In this document: piece by piece, positions 46,093 to 56,072 of the stretch
How the letters are laid out: each line of letters opens with the position of its first letter
Numbering within the stretch: position 1 is the first letter of the stretch
NCBI RefSeq assembly: GCF_012641405.1
Contig: NZ_JABAII010000004.1
Span: 124,001 to 188,000, forward strand
Length of the DNA: 64,000 bases
Direction of reading: 5' to 3'
Source of the DNA: Rhizobium sp. P40RR-XXII
GTDB lineage: Bacteria; Pseudomonadota; Alphaproteobacteria; Rhizobiales; Rhizobiaceae
Position numbers and translations under genes: made by a program
Notes under the pieces: model-generated
What the model was told of the DNA's origin: nothing
The model's input: the letters and a program-made list of their open reading frames with translations, nothing else
Databases searched by the model: none

Positions 46093-46842
46093 CTATTCGG
46101 CGGCGTCGTGGTTGGAAATGGAATCGCGGACGACACCGTATTCGCTGCCCCAGCGATCGGTCATTTCGGCGCGGATGTCCCAGAGATCCGGAAAGAAGCG
46201 ATGGCGCGTGCCGGCCTGCAAAAGGTCGACCGGGCGGCCTTTCAGCGATTTCGAGCCGAGGCCGATGGAGCGCTGGATCAGGTAGATATGGTTGGCGCGG
46301 AATTTCTGGAACAGCTCGTCATATTCCACCAGCGCCTCGGCGACCACGTAGCTGTCGCCATGATCGTATTTCCCATCATAGATGTCCGCGACCGTCAGGC
46401 CGGCGGCGTCGAGATAGTTCGCCTTGAAGGCGTGCCAGAGATCGGGCGGCATGCGCAGCAGGAATTTGAATCCCGGCGATTCCTGTCCGCTGCCATTGCC
46501 GAGCTGCAGACGGATTTGCTGATATTCCTTCGGCGACATGGTTTCCAGAAGGTCGAGCTGCGCCGTCATCATGCGCATGATCCGGTGCACGCGGCCCATC
46601 AGCGTGACGACGCGATGCGTGTTGCGCTCCTCCATGAAGGCGATGACGTCGACCAGCGTGTAGGCCATGAGCTTCATCCAGAGCTCTTCCACCTGATGCA
46701 CGATCTGGAACTGCAGTTCGTCGCCGTTGACCATGCCGCCGAGCGGCTTCTGGCAGGCGAGCAGCTTGTCGCATTGCAGGTAAACGCCATAGTCGCGCAT
46801 TTCGGGCGCTTCGATGCGCGCGTAATAGTCTTTCTTCTGCAT
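46093..46842 (-). CDS. tryptophan 2,3-dioxygenase-like heme protein
   Basis: A 249-aa all-helical protein related to tryptophan 2,3-dioxygenase, which opens the indole ring to give N-formylkynurenine. Equivalents of the active-site residues are visible: F45 and H49 in LQFQIVHQVEELW, R111 in EYQQIRLQLG, and the proximal heme ligand H185 in RANHIYLIQRSIG. The loop that in known enzymes reads GTGG(S/T) after this helix is replaced by GSKSLKGRPVDLLQ, and the protein is about 30 residues shorter than usual. Substrate may therefore not be tryptophan. It is divergent from an Lrp/AsnC regulator, a pairing also known for kynurenine genes. Confidence 0.75.
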   Translation of the reverse strand: MQKKDYYARIEAPEMRDYGVYLQCDKLLACQKPLGGMVNGDELQFQIVHQVEELWMKLMAYTLVDVIAFMEERNTHRVVTLMGRVHRIMRMMTAQLDLLETMSPKEYQQIRLQLGNGSGQESPGFKFLLRMPPDLWHAFKANYLDAAGLTVADIYDGKYDHGDSYVVAEALVEYDELFQKFRANHIYLIQRSIGLGSKSLKGRPVDLLQAGTRHRFFPDLWDIRAEMTDRWGSEYGVVRDSISNHDAAE

Positions 46843-46915
46843 CCTCGTTCCCTTTGTTCCGGCCCTCGACCGCCAAGCATGTTTGCTCTTCCTGCAGGAT
46901 ACGAAATTTCGGCTT

Positions 46916-46926
46916 GAACATTGTTC
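46916..46926. promoter_or_regulatory. palindrome between dioxygenase-like gene and Lrp regulator
   Basis: GAACATTGTTC is a perfect 5+1+5 palindrome in the 150-bp divergent intergenic region. AsnC/Lrp proteins of this type often bind such sites to activate the divergent gene. Assignment is by position only. Confidence 0.4.
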
Positions 46927-46992
46927 CTATTTGTCATCCAAAATCGCGGAAATAGAGTACGATCGACAAGTTTTTACGCGACGGAGAGAACG

Positions 46993-47463
46993 ATGGATTT
47001 AGACGCTTTGGATCACAAGATCATCGCCGCCCTCGAGGCCGATGCCCGCATTTCGTTCGCGGCGCTTGCCGATCTCGCCGGTCTCAGCAAGACGCCTTGC
47101 TGGAAACGGGTGAAGGCGCTGGAGGAGGCTGGCGTGATCAGGGGGTACAGGGCGCTTCTCGACCCCGCCCGTCTCGGCTTCGGCCTGGAGGCTTTCGTGC
47201 AGGTTTCGATCGATGTCGAGCGCTTCGATGTTTTCGAAGCCGCCGTCCGCCGACATCCACTGATCTGGCGCTGCCATGCGACGACGGGGGAGGCGGATTA
47301 TCTCCTTCATATCCTGGCCACAGACATGGCTGCCCTCGATCGGCTGTTGCGGCAGGAGCTGAACAGGCTGCCCGGCGTCAGGCATACGGTGACCTCGATG
47401 TCGACGCGGGAAATCAAGTCGGACATTTCTCTGGCCGAGGCCACGCGGCACGCAGGCGCCTAA
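46993..47463 (+). CDS. Lrp/AsnC family transcriptional regulator
   Basis: A 156-aa regulator. N-terminal helix-turn-helix: LDHKIIAALEADARISFAAL then LAGLSKTPCWKRVKALEEAG; C-terminal RAM ligand domain with GEADYLLHILATDM. The TPCWKRV variant is typical of the Bkd/KynR-like branch that senses aromatic or branched amino acids. The ATG at 46993 gives the family N-terminus MDLDALDHK. Its stop overlaps the convergent TetR gene by 4 nt. The divergent dioxygenase-like gene is its probable target. Confidence 0.88.
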   Translation: MDLDALDHKIIAALEADARISFAALADLAGLSKTPCWKRVKALEEAGVIRGYRALLDPARLGFGLEAFVQVSIDVERFDVFEAAVRRHPLIWRCHATTGEADYLLHILATDMAALDRLLRQELNRLPGVRHTVTSMSTREIKSDISLAEATRHAGA

Positions 47464-48083
47464 TTAGAGGTTTCACCGCGCATGGAGTGGATCAGGCTGC
47501 GGACTAGCCGCTCGCCCACGTCGACCAGCGGGAAGGATTTCCCCGAGCGAAGCCATTCGGCAAGAAGGCCATTCATCGAGCACTGGATGGCCCGGGCGGC
47601 GGCATCGGCGGTCCATAGCGGCGCAAGCCGGCTCCGTTCATCCGCCATCTCGATCAGTTTCTGCAACTTGCCGAACATTTCGGCATTGGCCGTGACGATC
47701 CGCTGGGCCGCGTCGGACAGGTGTTCCGTAAACTCGCAGCCGAGGATCATGATGGCGAAGACGCGCTGCTGATGCTCATCATTCACCAGAATCTGCAGGA
47801 CTTCGATTGTGGCGTTCTCGATCAGGCCGAGGGGATCGTCATGGCCATGAGCAATCGCATAATCGACGATCGTCTCCTGCGGCAGGCGGATCTCCCTATG
47901 CAGTGCCGTCAGGACCTCGGCCTTGTCCTTGAAATGCCAGTAGATCGCACCGCGCGTTACGCCTGCGCGCTGGGCGATCTTTTCGAGGCTCGAGCCGCTG
48001 ACGCCGTTTTCGTAGAAAATCTCGGCGGCGGCGGCGAGGACTTCCTCGCGGGTCCTGGCCGCATCTTCCTTGGTTCTGCGCAT
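47460..48083 (-). CDS. TetR family repressor of RND efflux genes (AcrR-like)
   Basis: A 207-aa AcrR/TtgR-like protein. Helix-turn-helix: REEVLAAAAEIFYENGVSGS, then IAQRAGVTRGAIYWHFKDKAE (about 12-55), the AIYWHFKDK form being the AcrR hallmark. It is divergent from the RND pump genes, and a 24-bp imperfect palindrome sits just before them, so it should repress the pump and respond to its substrates. Confidence 0.88.
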   Translation of the reverse strand: MRRTKEDAARTREEVLAAAAEIFYENGVSGSSLEKIAQRAGVTRGAIYWHFKDKAEVLTALHREIRLPQETIVDYAIAHGHDDPLGLIENATIEVLQILVNDEHQQRVFAIMILGCEFTEHLSDAAQRIVTANAEMFGKLQKLIEMADERSRLAPLWTADAAARAIQCSMNGLLAEWLRSGKSFPLVDVGERLVRSLIHSMRGETSN

Positions 48084-48215
48084 GCGCCTCCTCGAACTTC
48101 CGCGGGCGAAAAGGGGTATTTCGCCGCGCGCTATATATCTGATTTCATGCGGTAATATCTGAAACCTGCATGCGGTTCGCGATATTCGGCACGAAAGTCA
48201 CGTCGATTTGATGTT

Positions 48216-48239
48216 TACAATCATTCATGTATGTTTGTA
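48216..48239. promoter_or_regulatory. AcrR-type operator of the RND efflux operon
   Basis: A 24-bp sequence from TACAATCATTC to GTTTGTA reads the same on both strands at 20 of 24 positions, with the core CATG at its centre. It resembles the known E. coli AcrR operator (TACATACATT-CATGAATG style). It lies 46 nt upstream of the membrane-fusion gene, within its promoter region. Confidence 0.72.
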
Positions 48240-48284
48240 TATTGCGGCGCAATAAAAAATGTTGAATCTCGCGGTGATTTTCCC

Positions 48285-49454
48285 ATGACGACGCATCGTT
48301 CCCTCCTCCTGCGCAGCAGCCTCGTTGTCGCCGGACTGCTTATCTTCAGCGCATTCCCCTCCCTCGCGCAACAGGCCGCACAGATGCCGCCGCCGCAGGT
48401 GACAGCCATTGACGTCAAGCCGCAGACCGTATCGCTGACCTACGAATATGCTGCGCGCATCTCCGCCTTTAGGCAAGTCGATGTGCGGGCACGTGTCGGC
48501 GGTATCCTGTTGAAAAGGAACTTTATTGAGGGCGCCGAGGTCAAGGCGGGCGATGTGCTCTTCCTGATCGATCCGGCGACCTACCAGGCAGCGCTGGCCC
48601 AGGCTCAGGCACAATTGCAGCAAAGCCAGGCTCAGTTGGCGCAAGGGCAGCGCGAGGAAAAGCGCAACGTCACGCTGTTCGAGCAGAACGCGGTCACGCA
48701 GAAGGCGCGCGACGACGCGATTTCCACGCGGCAGCTGGCGGAGGCGGCCGTTGCCGCCGCGCAGGCGCAGGTCCAGACGGCGCAGCTCAATCTCGACTAT
48801 ACCAAGGTCACCGCACCGGTCGGCGGCATCACCAGCCTCGAGCAGGTGTCCGAGGGAAGCCTGATCGGCACGACGGGCGATACCGGCCTGCTCACCAGCA
48901 TCACGCAGCTCGATCCGGTCTACGTCAATTTCTCGTTCTCGGATTCCGAGGCGGCAGAAGTGCGCCGATTGATCGACATGAAAAAGGCCAAGGGCGAGGC
49001 GCCCAATCTCGGCGTCAAGATCTCTTTCGGCGACGGCACGTCCTATGATCATGACGGCGTCGTCGACTTCACCTCCTCCACGATCGACGTGTCGACCGGC
49101 ACGCTGCAGGCCCGCGCCGTGGTCGACAATCCCGACCGCCGGCTGCTGCCGGGCCAGTTCGTGCGTGCGAAGGTGACGGGCGTTTCGCTCGATAACGCCA
49201 TCACGATCCCCGAAGTGGCGCTGATGCAGAGCCCGCAGGGACAGTTCGTCTATACGATCGATCAGGAAGGCAAGGCGCACGTCAATCCGGTGACGCTCGG
49301 CCAGAAGATCGGCAGCAGCTGGCTGGTGCTGTCCGGTCTCAAGGCCGGCGACAGACTGATCACCGAAGGCATCATCAAGGTGCGCCCCGGCGCCCCGGTG
49401 CAGGCGACGGCGGATGCAACGCCTAAGGACGCGAAGAAGGTGGCGCAGAACTGA
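48285..49454 (+). CDS. RND efflux periplasmic adaptor (membrane fusion) protein
   Basis: A 389-aa protein with a signal sequence ending SLAQQA near residue 28. The adaptor fold shows in [25 protein letters not shown] (lipoyl part), then a coiled-coil helical hairpin rich in Ala/Gln ([20 protein letters not shown]), then beta-barrel [14 protein letters not shown]. No lipobox is seen. The ATG at 48285 gives the signal peptide; an upstream open frame of 18 codons crosses the operator. The stop overlaps the pump gene ATG by one base (TGATG). Confidence 0.9.
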   Translation: MTTHRSLLLRSSLVVAGLLIFSAFPSLAQQAAQMPPPQVTAIDVKPQTVSLTYEYAARISAFRQVDVRARVGGILLKRNFIEGAEVKAGDVLFLIDPATYQAALAQAQAQLQQSQAQLAQGQREEKRNVTLFEQNAVTQKARDDAISTRQLAEAAVAAAQAQVQTAQLNLDYTKVTAPVGGITSLEQVSEGSLIGTTGDTGLLTSITQLDPVYVNFSFSDSEAAEVRRLIDMKKAKGEAPNLGVKISFGDGTSYDHDGVVDFTSSTIDVSTGTLQARAVVDNPDRRLLPGQFVRAKVTGVSLDNAITIPEVALMQSPQGQFVYTIDQEGKAHVNPVTLGQKIGSSWLVLSGLKAGDRLITEGIIKVRPGAPVQATADATPKDAKKVAQN

Positions 49455-52400
49455 TGTTGGGCAACAGATTCTTCATCGACCGCCCCGTTTTCGCGGCGGT
49501 GATCTCGATCGTCATTCTGCTCGCAGGCGCCGTCTGCCTGCGCATCCTGCCGATCGCACAATATCCGGAACTGACGCCGCCGCAGGTCGTGGTCACCGCG
49601 ACCTATCCGGGCGCCAGCGCCGAGACCGTGGCGCAGACCGTTGCCGCTCCGCTCGAGCAGCAGATCAACGGCGTCGAAAACATGCTCTACATGCAGTCGA
49701 CGAACTCCAACAGCGGCGCGATGCAGATCACGGTGACCTTCGCGCTCGGCACGGATCCTGACCAGGCGGCGATCAACGTCAACAACCGCGTGCAGCGGGC
49801 GGTTTCGACCCTGCCGCAGGACGTGACGCGCCTCGGCGTCGTCGTCACCAAGCGTTCGACCTCGATCCTCGGCTTCGTGGCGATGTATTCGACCGACAGC
49901 CGCTATGACCGCGCCTATGTCGGCAATTACGCCCTGCTCAACGTCATCGACGACCTTAAGCGCATTCCCGGCATCGGCGACGTCAACCTGCTCGGCGATG
50001 TTGACTATTCGATGCGCATCTGGCTGCGGCCGGACAAGCTGGCGCAATACAATCTGACGCCAAGCGATGTCGCGACCGCCATTCAGGAGCAGAATTCGCA
50101 GTTCGCCGCCGGCCGTTTTGGTGATCAGCCCAGCAACAATCCGCAGGCCTTTACCTATACGGTGACGACACAAGGGCGCCTGCCCGATGTCGATGCCTTC
50201 GGCGAAATCATCCTGCGTTCGACCGCCAACGCCGCGACGCTCCGGCTGAAGGACGTGGCGCGCATCGAGCTCGGCACCAAGAGCTATTCGGTGCAGAGCA
50301 GCCTGAACGGCACGCCGGCGATCCCGATCGCCGTCTATCTGCAGCCGGGCGCCAATGCCTTGAATACGATGGCTGCGCTGAAGTCGCGCCTCGACGAGCT
50401 GCAGAAGTCCTTCCCGCAGGGTGTCGCCTACCAGATCCCCTATGACACGACGAAGTTCATCCAGGTATCGATCGAGGAAGTGGTCAAGACCTTCATCGAA
50501 GCTATCCTGCTCGTCATCATCGTCGTCTTCGTCTTCCTGCAGAACTGGCGGGCGACGCTGATCCCCGTCATCGCCGTGCCGATCTCGATCATCGGCACCT
50601 TTGCCGGAATGTATATACTCGGCTTCTCGATCAACCTGCTGACGCTGTTCGGGCTGGTGCTCGCGATCGGTATCGTCGTCGACGACGCCATCGTGGTGCT
50701 TGAAAACGTCGAGCGCCTGATGTCGACCGAGAAACTGTCGCCAAGAAAGGCGGCCATCAAGGCGATGGGCGAAGTGACTGGTCCGGTCATCGCCATCGTG
50801 CTGGTGCTTTGCGCCGTCTTCATCCCGGTCTCCTTCATGGGCGGGCTGGCGGGCCAGATGTACAAGCAGTTCGCCGTCACCATCGCGATCTCGGTCATTC
50901 TGTCCGGCATCGTGGCGCTGACGCTGACACCGGCGCTCTGCGCGCTGATCCTGAAGCCCGGCCATCATGAGCCAGCCTTGCCGTTCCGCATCTTCAACCG
51001 CGCCTTCGAGCGGCTGACGGAGGGGTATGCCGCAGGCGTCGCTTTCTTCCTGAAGCGCGTCATCGTCGGCTGCGTGCTGGTTGCCGGCCTGCTCGGCGTG
51101 ACCGGCTATCTCTTCTATACGCTGCCGGGATCGCTGGTGCCGGACGAGGACCAGGGCTCGCTGTTCCAGATCGCCATCCTGCCGCCGGCCGCTTCGCTGA
51201 CGCGCACGCAGGCCGTCATGGATGAGGCGCTCGTCAACACCGAGAAGCTGCCCGGCGTCGAGAACGTCTTTGCGGTCTCTGGCTTCGACCTGCTGTCGGG
51301 GGGCCTGAAGAGCAGCGCCGGCGTCGCCTTCGTGACGCTGAAGGACTGGAGCGAGCGCAAGACGCCCGAGCTCGACGCCCGCAATCTCGCAGGCCCGATG
51401 ATCGGCGCCAATATGGGCATCAAGGATGCCATGGTGCTTGCCTTTAACCCGCCGCCGATCCAGGGTCTGTCGACAACGGGCGGTTTCGAAGTCTATGTGC
51501 AGGATCGCAGCGGCAAGGGCGTCGCAGGGCTTTCCGAACAGGCGCAGAAGCTTGTGGCGGCCGCTTCCAAGCGGCCGGAGCTTGCGGGTGTGCGCACCAC
51601 GCTCGACACCAACGTGCCGCAGTTCCGCGCCGATCTCGACCGCGAGAAGGCCAAGGCGCTCGGCGTGCCGATCAACTCGGTCTTCGATGCCATGCAAGCG
51701 ACCTTCGGCAGCCTCTACGTCAACGACTTCACGCTCTACGGCCGTAACTATCAGGTCAACCTGCAGTCGGAAGCGCCGTTCCGCGAATCGCCTGACGATC
51801 TGCGCCAGGTCTTCGTGCGCTCGGACAGCGGTAAGATGATTCCGCTCGATACGCTCATCAAGGTGACGCGCACCATCGGTCCCGATCAGCTCGAACGCTA
51901 TAACGCCTTCAACGCCGCCAAGGTCACCGGCAACCCGGCGCCCGGCTATACGTCAGGCGATGCGATCAAGGCCATGCAGCAGGTGGCGGCCGAGACCTTG
52001 CCGGAGGGCTTCCAGATCGCCTGGACTGGCTCCGCCTACCAGGAGCTGGAAACCAGCGGCGCCGGCACGCAGGCGATGATCTTCGGCATCATCATGGTGT
52101 TCCTGATCCTCGCCGCGCAGTATGAAAAGTGGAGCCTGCCACTTGCCGTCATCACCGCGATCCCGTTTGCGCTGTTCGGTGCATTGCTTGCCACCTATCT
52201 GCGCGGGCTCACCAACGACGTCTATTTCCAGATCGGTATGGTGACGCTGATCGGCCTGGCGGCAAAGAACGCCATCCTGATCGTCGAGTTCGCCGTGCTG
52301 AAGCGCAAGGACGGCATGAGTGCGGCCGAGGCGGCGCTCGAGGCGGCGCGGCTGCGCTTCCGCCCGATCGTCATGACCTCGCTCGCCTTCATCCTCGGTG

Positions 52401-52612
52401 TCGTGCCACTGGCGATCAGCACCGGCGCCGGCTCGGCCAGCCGCCATGCGATCGGCACCGGCGTCATCGGCGGCATGCTGGCGGCGACCTTCATCGCCAC
52501 CTTCTTCATTCCGATGTTTTATCGCCTGATCGCCTGGAAGCAGCCGAAGCCGGTGGAAGATGACGAGGATGATGCGATCGATCATCGCCCGCATGCGCAG
52601 GCGGCAGAATAG
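49454..52612 (+). CDS. RND multidrug efflux pump (AcrB/HAE1 type)
   Basis: A 1052-aa inner-membrane transporter, standard for the HAE1 family. It opens with the N-terminal [20 protein letters not shown] and has the proton-relay helix 4 motif [17 protein letters not shown], two porter domains and a repeated C-terminal half with [19 protein letters not shown]. It works as a trimer with the adaptor and an outer membrane channel; no channel gene follows it here, so an unlinked TolC-like protein is needed. Translationally coupled to the adaptor. Confidence 0.95.
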   Translation: MLGNRFFIDRPVFAAVISIVILLAGAVCLRILPIAQYPELTPPQVVVTATYPGASAETVAQTVAAPLEQQINGVENMLYMQSTNSNSGAMQITVTFALGTDPDQAAINVNNRVQRAVSTLPQDVTRLGVVVTKRSTSILGFVAMYSTDSRYDRAYVGNYALLNVIDDLKRIPGIGDVNLLGDVDYSMRIWLRPDKLAQYNLTPSDVATAIQEQNSQFAAGRFGDQPSNNPQAFTYTVTTQGRLPDVDAFGEIILRSTANAATLRLKDVARIELGTKSYSVQSSLNGTPAIPIAVYLQPGANALNTMAALKSRLDELQKSFPQGVAYQIPYDTTKFIQVSIEEVVKTFIEAILLVIIVVFVFLQNWRATLIPVIAVPISIIGTFAGMYILGFSINLLTLFGLVLAIGIVVDDAIVVLENVERLMSTEKLSPRKAAIKAMGEVTGPVIAIVLVLCAVFIPVSFMGGLAGQMYKQFAVTIAISVILSGIVALTLTPALCALILKPGHHEPALPFRIFNRAFERLTEGYAAGVAFFLKRVIVGCVLVAGLLGVTGYLFYTLPGSLVPDEDQGSLFQIAILPPAASLTRTQAVMDEALVNTEKLPGVENVFAVSGFDLLSGGLKSSAGVAFVTLKDWSERKTPELDARNLAGPMIGANMGIKDAMVLAFNPPPIQGLSTTGGFEVYVQDRSGKGVAGLSEQAQKLVAAASKRPELAGVRTTLDTNVPQFRADLDREKAKALGVPINSVFDAMQATFGSLYVNDFTLYGRNYQVNLQSEAPFRESPDDLRQVFVRSDSGKMIPLDTLIKVTRTIGPDQLERYNAFNAAKVTGNPAPGYTSGDAIKAMQQVAAETLPEGFQIAWTGSAYQELETSGAGTQAMIFGIIMVFLILAAQYEKWSLPLAVITAIPFALFGALLATYLRGLTNDVYFQIGMVTLIGLAAKNAILIVEFAVLKRKDGMSAAEAALEAARLRFRPIVMTSLAFILGVVPLAISTGAGSASRHAIGTGVIGGMLAATFIATFFIPMFYRLIAWKQPKPVEDDEDDAIDHRPHAQAAE

Positions 52613-52640
52613 GGTTTCCCGACCATTCGCCACGTATCAA

Positions 52641-52680
52641 GAAAACAGGCGGATCGCAGCATTGCGGTCCGCCTGTTTTC
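52641..52680. terminator. bidirectional terminator after the RND pump
   Basis: GAAAACAGGCGGA (52641-52653) pairs exactly with TCCGCCTGTTTTC (52668-52680), with an inner CGCA/TGCG extension of the stem. A on one side and T on the other make it active for both the pump transcript and the convergent gene at 52717. Confidence 0.85.
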
Positions 52681-52716
52681 GTTAAGTGATAAAGTCAGCC
52701 AATGACCCTGCGGCCA

Positions 52717-53331
52717 TCACATCGGCGGCACGGTGCCGTTGAGGCCGACGGCGATGCGGTCGGCAGAGACTGTGGAATCGGCGTTGCGTTCGCCTGTTAT
52801 GAAGACGCCGGCGCCGAGCTTCAGATCGGCTTTCGTCGCCGATGTCAGCGTCACGACGGGCGTGCCCTTGGGAATGTTGATCTTGCGTTCGCCGCCCTTG
52901 TAGGTGAGCGTCAATGTCGGACCGTCGACGGAGGTCACGGCATTGGCGACCGTGGCATTGGTCATCGAGCCGTTCGGCGCCGAATCCCAGGGGCGGTCGC
53001 CTTCGCCGGTTCCCTTCATCGAGGCCGGGAAGATAACCACTTCTATGGCGCCGTTGATGCCGCTGTCGGTCGGCTGCGAGGCGATGCCGACGAAATCGCC
53101 GGGCTTGATGTCGCCGACGGCCGCCTGGACGACGCCGCCGACGTTGCCACCGGATTTCAGCGCGACCGTCACGTCGCTACCATCTCGAGACCTCACCTTG
53201 AGAGTGTCGCCATCGAGGCTTTCCACGGTGCCGCGCACTTTCACGCGCTCGGCGGCATTGGCACTTTGCAGCGCGGCAAGCATGGCGACGGAAAGCGTCA
53301 GCGCAGCCGTGATCAGACGTTTGCGATGCAT
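52717..53331 (-). CDS. exported DUF5666-like protein
   Basis: A 204-aa protein with a signal peptide (cleavage near SANAAE, residue 27). The mature part consists of OB-fold-like beta repeats: VKVRGTVESLDGDTLKVRSRDG, later VTSVDGPTLTLTYKGGE, alternating short strands with GDxxKxGDFVGI. This is the pattern of DUF5666 domains, whose function is unknown. It sits alone, convergent with the RND pump. Confidence 0.72.
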   Translation of the reverse strand: MHRKRLITAALTLSVAMLAALQSANAAERVKVRGTVESLDGDTLKVRSRDGSDVTVALKSGGNVGGVVQAAVGDIKPGDFVGIASQPTDSGINGAIEVVIFPASMKGTGEGDRPWDSAPNGSMTNATVANAVTSVDGPTLTLTYKGGERKINIPKGTPVVTLTSATKADLKLGAGVFITGERNADSTVSADRIAVGLNGTVPPM

Positions 53332-53654
53332 GGGTATTAACTCCCTTGATATACCGGCCGAGCGATCTATCGGTCGTCTTTGGTATGGAGACTATGGAGG
53401 GTTGAAATTGATCGGCAGCAGGCTGCGCAATGAGATTGCGCCATCTGCATCACGATGCTAGGCGCCGCTTTCATCACTCGCCACTCAAACAAGCGTGAGA
53501 TGGTCATGTCCTCCGGCGCGGCCAGAAATTCTTGGAAAAGGCCGGATATTTCCCGGAACATCAAGCATTGCTTAACATTTACCGTTAGACTGCGCTGGTT
53601 ATCTCGAATTCCCTATCGCGCTTTTGCGCTGGGCTGGGGAGATTGGAGAACGAA
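53332..53654. other. 323-bp gap, no gene recognised
   Basis: Short open frames here lack family features. The promoter of the small membrane protein at 53655 and that of the exported protein at 52717 should lie within it. Confidence 0.3.
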
Positions 53655-53807
53655 ATGACCGCGATTCGTCCACTTTTGATCGGAATCCTCCTGATTCTGG
53701 CACTGGTTCTGATTGCGCTCAGCATCCTGCTGGTCGATCCCGCCCAGCCCGTCCGTCAATCCGAAAGCCTCATTCCGCCGCCGACGGAATCCCCGCCGCG
53801 CCCTTAA
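53655..53807 (+). CDS. small single-span membrane protein
   Basis: A 50-aa frame preceded by GGAG (8 nt upstream of the ATG). Residues 7-27 form one continuous hydrophobic helix (LLIGILLILALVLIALSILL), followed by a Pro/Glu-rich tail ending ESPPRP. The composition is that of a genuine short inner-membrane protein. No family is recognised. It is convergent with hutC, 21 nt away. Confidence 0.6.
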   Translation: MTAIRPLLIGILLILALVLIALSILLVDPAQPVRQSESLIPPPTESPPRP

Positions 53808-53828
53808 GGGCAATGCCGGGAAAAAGGG

Positions 53829-54575
53829 TCAGCTTGCCGGCGTAAACCGAGCGACCAGGCTGTGACGGTCACCGGGATAGGTGAGGCGGACATGGGTGAT
53901 CGGGCCGGCCGCGCTCCAGGTGCGTCGTTCGACCACGAGACAGGCCGTGCCTTTCTGAACGTCAAGGTTTGCGGCAGCGTCGCCCTCGACCGATATGGCG
54001 CGGATCTGGTGTTCGGCGGTGCTCCACGGCACCTGGTTCAACAGCCAGGGACCGGGGGGCAGGGTCTGGAAATCCGCCTTCGTCGCATCCGGCACAGCAT
54101 CGAGATTGATAACGCGATCTTCCAGGCAGAAGGGGCGTGGGCCGGCGTAATGGATGCAGGTGATCTCCACCACGGAGACTGAGCCGACGAATTGCAGCCG
54201 ATGCGCGTCTTCAGGCCGTCCGCGCCGCTCCGCTAGCTTTATCAGCCGATGCGAATAGGGCAGGCCGAGCGACAGGACCTCGGATTCGATGTCGTGGATC
54301 TCAAGCACGGCGGATTGGGCCTGCGGATGCGTGACGAAACTGCCCGAACGCTTGCGCCGCTCGATCAAGCCGGCGCGCGCAAGCTGGGTCAGCACCTTGT
54401 TCACCGTCATGCGCGAGCAATCATATTGATCCGCCAATTCCAGTTCGAATGGAATGCGATGTCCCGGCGGCCAGGCGCCGGAGACGATCTGGCCCTCGAT
54501 ATCGGTGAGGATGCGCTGATGCAGGGTCGCATCTTTGCTCGTGGTCATACCGCCCATCTGTTCCGTGAAAGACAT
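53829..54575 (-). CDS. hutC: histidine utilization repressor HutC (GntR family)
   Basis: A 248-aa GntR/HutC regulator. N-terminal winged helix: LHQRILTDIEGQIVSGAWPPG, then DQYDCSRMTVNKVLTQLARAGLIERRKRSGSFV; C-terminal UTRA ligand domain ending GDRHSLVARF. HutC represses hut genes and is released by urocanate. It is encoded 52 nt after the hutF stop-side region on the same strand as hutF, and the palindrome at 56031 is its likely operator. Confidence 0.92.
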   Translation of the reverse strand: MSFTEQMGGMTTSKDATLHQRILTDIEGQIVSGAWPPGHRIPFELELADQYDCSRMTVNKVLTQLARAGLIERRKRSGSFVTHPQAQSAVLEIHDIESEVLSLGLPYSHRLIKLAERRGRPEDAHRLQFVGSVSVVEITCIHYAGPRPFCLEDRVINLDAVPDATKADFQTLPPGPWLLNQVPWSTAEHQIRAISVEGDAAANLDVQKGTACLVVERRTWSAAGPITHVRLTYPGDRHSLVARFTPAS

Positions 54576-54627
54576 GGAATTTCCCGCAAGTTATTTAGGG
54601 GGCAATCAATGGGAGGAAAAGCGGTAT

Positions 54628-55971
54628 TTACGCAATGAGTTCAGCCATCGTCTTGCGGAATTGCGCCGAGATTGCCTCGCGCTTGATATGACGACCGCCT
54701 TCGACATGCTTGCGACCTAGCGCCCAGACTCCATCGACCTTGACGCCGCCGGCAAATGTCCAGTGATCGAGAATGCGGTCGCCGGAGAGATAGGGTGCCG
54801 CACTCGCATCGAGCGAAACGATGTCGGCATGATTGCCGACGGCAAGGCCCGTTGGCGCTTTCAGAGCCGCGCCGCCACCAGCCAATGCGCCGTCGAACAG
54901 CATGCGGGCGGTGGAGCCGCCGGTCGTTGCGATGACGTTGCGGGCGCGCAGCGCCAGGCGCTGCGAATATTCGAGCTGCCGCAACTCTTCCGGCACCGAA
55001 ATCAGGATGTTGGAATCCGAGCCGACGCCATAGCGGCCGCCTTCTTCCAGGAAGAGAGGTGCCGCGAAGACGCCGTCGCCGAGATTGGCTTCAGTGATCG
55101 GGCAGAGGCCGGCAATCGCGCCACTTCTGGCCATGCGCCGGGTTTCGTCCTCGGTCATGTGCGTGGCGTGGATCAGGCACCAGCGCTCATTCATCGGCGC
55201 GTTATCGAGCAGCCATTGCACCGGGCGGGCACCCGACCAGGCGATGCAGTCTTCCACTTCCTTCACCTGCTCGGCGACATGGATATGGATCGGCCCGTCG
55301 CCGGCGATCGGCACGAGCTTTGCGAGCTCTTCCGGCGTGACTGCACGCAGGCTGTGCGGCGCAATGCCGAGCTCTGCGCCGGGCAAGCGGCTGGTGACCG
55401 TACGGCAGCCGGCCATCAGCGCTTCGAAGCTTTCGATCGAATTGATGAAGCGGCGTTGGCCGTCGATAGGAGCGGCACCACCGAAGCCGGAGTGAGCGTA
55501 GAAGACGGGCAGCAGCGTCAGCGCAATGCCGGTTTCGGCGCTGGCGGCGCCGATGCGTTCCGCCAGTTCGGCGATATTGGCATAATGGCTGCCGTCCTTG
55601 TCATGGTGCAGATAGTGGAATTCGCCGACGCGAGAGAAACCAGCTTCCAGCATCTCCATATAAAGCTGCGCGGCGACAGCCTCGACATGATCGGGGGTCA
55701 TCGACAGGGCGAATTTGTACATGACGGTGCGCCAGCTCCAGAAGCTGTCGTTGGCCGGGCCGCGGACTTCGGCAAGGCCGGCCATGGCGCGCTGGAAGGC
55801 GTGACTGTGCAGGTTCGGCATGGCGGGGACGAGAATATCTTGTCTATTGTCGCCGCTTGCGGGTGCGACGTCGGTTGCGATCTCGGCGATCCGGCCGCCC
55901 TCGAGGGTCAATCGCACATTCTCGTGCCATCCGTCGCCAAGCAAAGCCGTGCGTGCATGAAGTATCGTCAT
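54628..55971 (-). CDS. hutF: formimidoylglutamate deiminase HutF
   Basis: A 447-aa amidohydrolase that converts N-formimino-L-glutamate to N-formyl-L-glutamate and ammonia. Metal motif HSH in [13 protein letters not shown] (near residue 56), IHVAEQ-type strand [23 protein letters not shown], and the C-terminal catalytic GVGSDSNI with the aspartate. This marks the five-step histidine route via HutF and HutG; no hutG is seen in the window. Divergent from hutI. Confidence 0.92.
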   Translation of the reverse strand: MTILHARTALLGDGWHENVRLTLEGGRIAEIATDVAPASGDNRQDILVPAMPNLHSHAFQRAMAGLAEVRGPANDSFWSWRTVMYKFALSMTPDHVEAVAAQLYMEMLEAGFSRVGEFHYLHHDKDGSHYANIAELAERIGAASAETGIALTLLPVFYAHSGFGGAAPIDGQRRFINSIESFEALMAGCRTVTSRLPGAELGIAPHSLRAVTPEELAKLVPIAGDGPIHIHVAEQVKEVEDCIAWSGARPVQWLLDNAPMNERWCLIHATHMTEDETRRMARSGAIAGLCPITEANLGDGVFAAPLFLEEGGRYGVGSDSNILISVPEELRQLEYSQRLALRARNVIATTGGSTARMLFDGALAGGGAALKAPTGLAVGNHADIVSLDASAAPYLSGDRILDHWTFAGGVKVDGVWALGRKHVEGGRHIKREAISAQFRKTMAELIA

Positions 55972-56030
55972 GGTCTCACTCTTTCCTTTCGGACACGGAG
56001 TCCAAAATCCCTCTTGTCAGCCTTTCGATT

Positions 56031-56042
56031 ATGTATATACAT
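56031..56042. promoter_or_regulatory. putative HutC operator
   Basis: ATGTATATACAT, a perfect 12-bp palindrome, lies in the 101-bp region between divergent hutF and hutI. HutC of other bacteria recognises TGTATATACA-like sequences, so one site could control both directions. Confidence 0.65.
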
Positions 56043-56072
56043 TATGAGCCAGCGAGGAAAGGCGTAAAGCTG

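Noticed and set aside
49262..51697. Minus-strand open frame of 811 codons
   Set aside because: Antisense to the RND pump and adaptor; no ribosome-binding site or domain.
54576..54627. HutC autoregulatory site upstream of hutC
   Set aside because: No TGTATATACA-like sequence is present in the 52-bp gap; only the hutF-hutI site is convincing.
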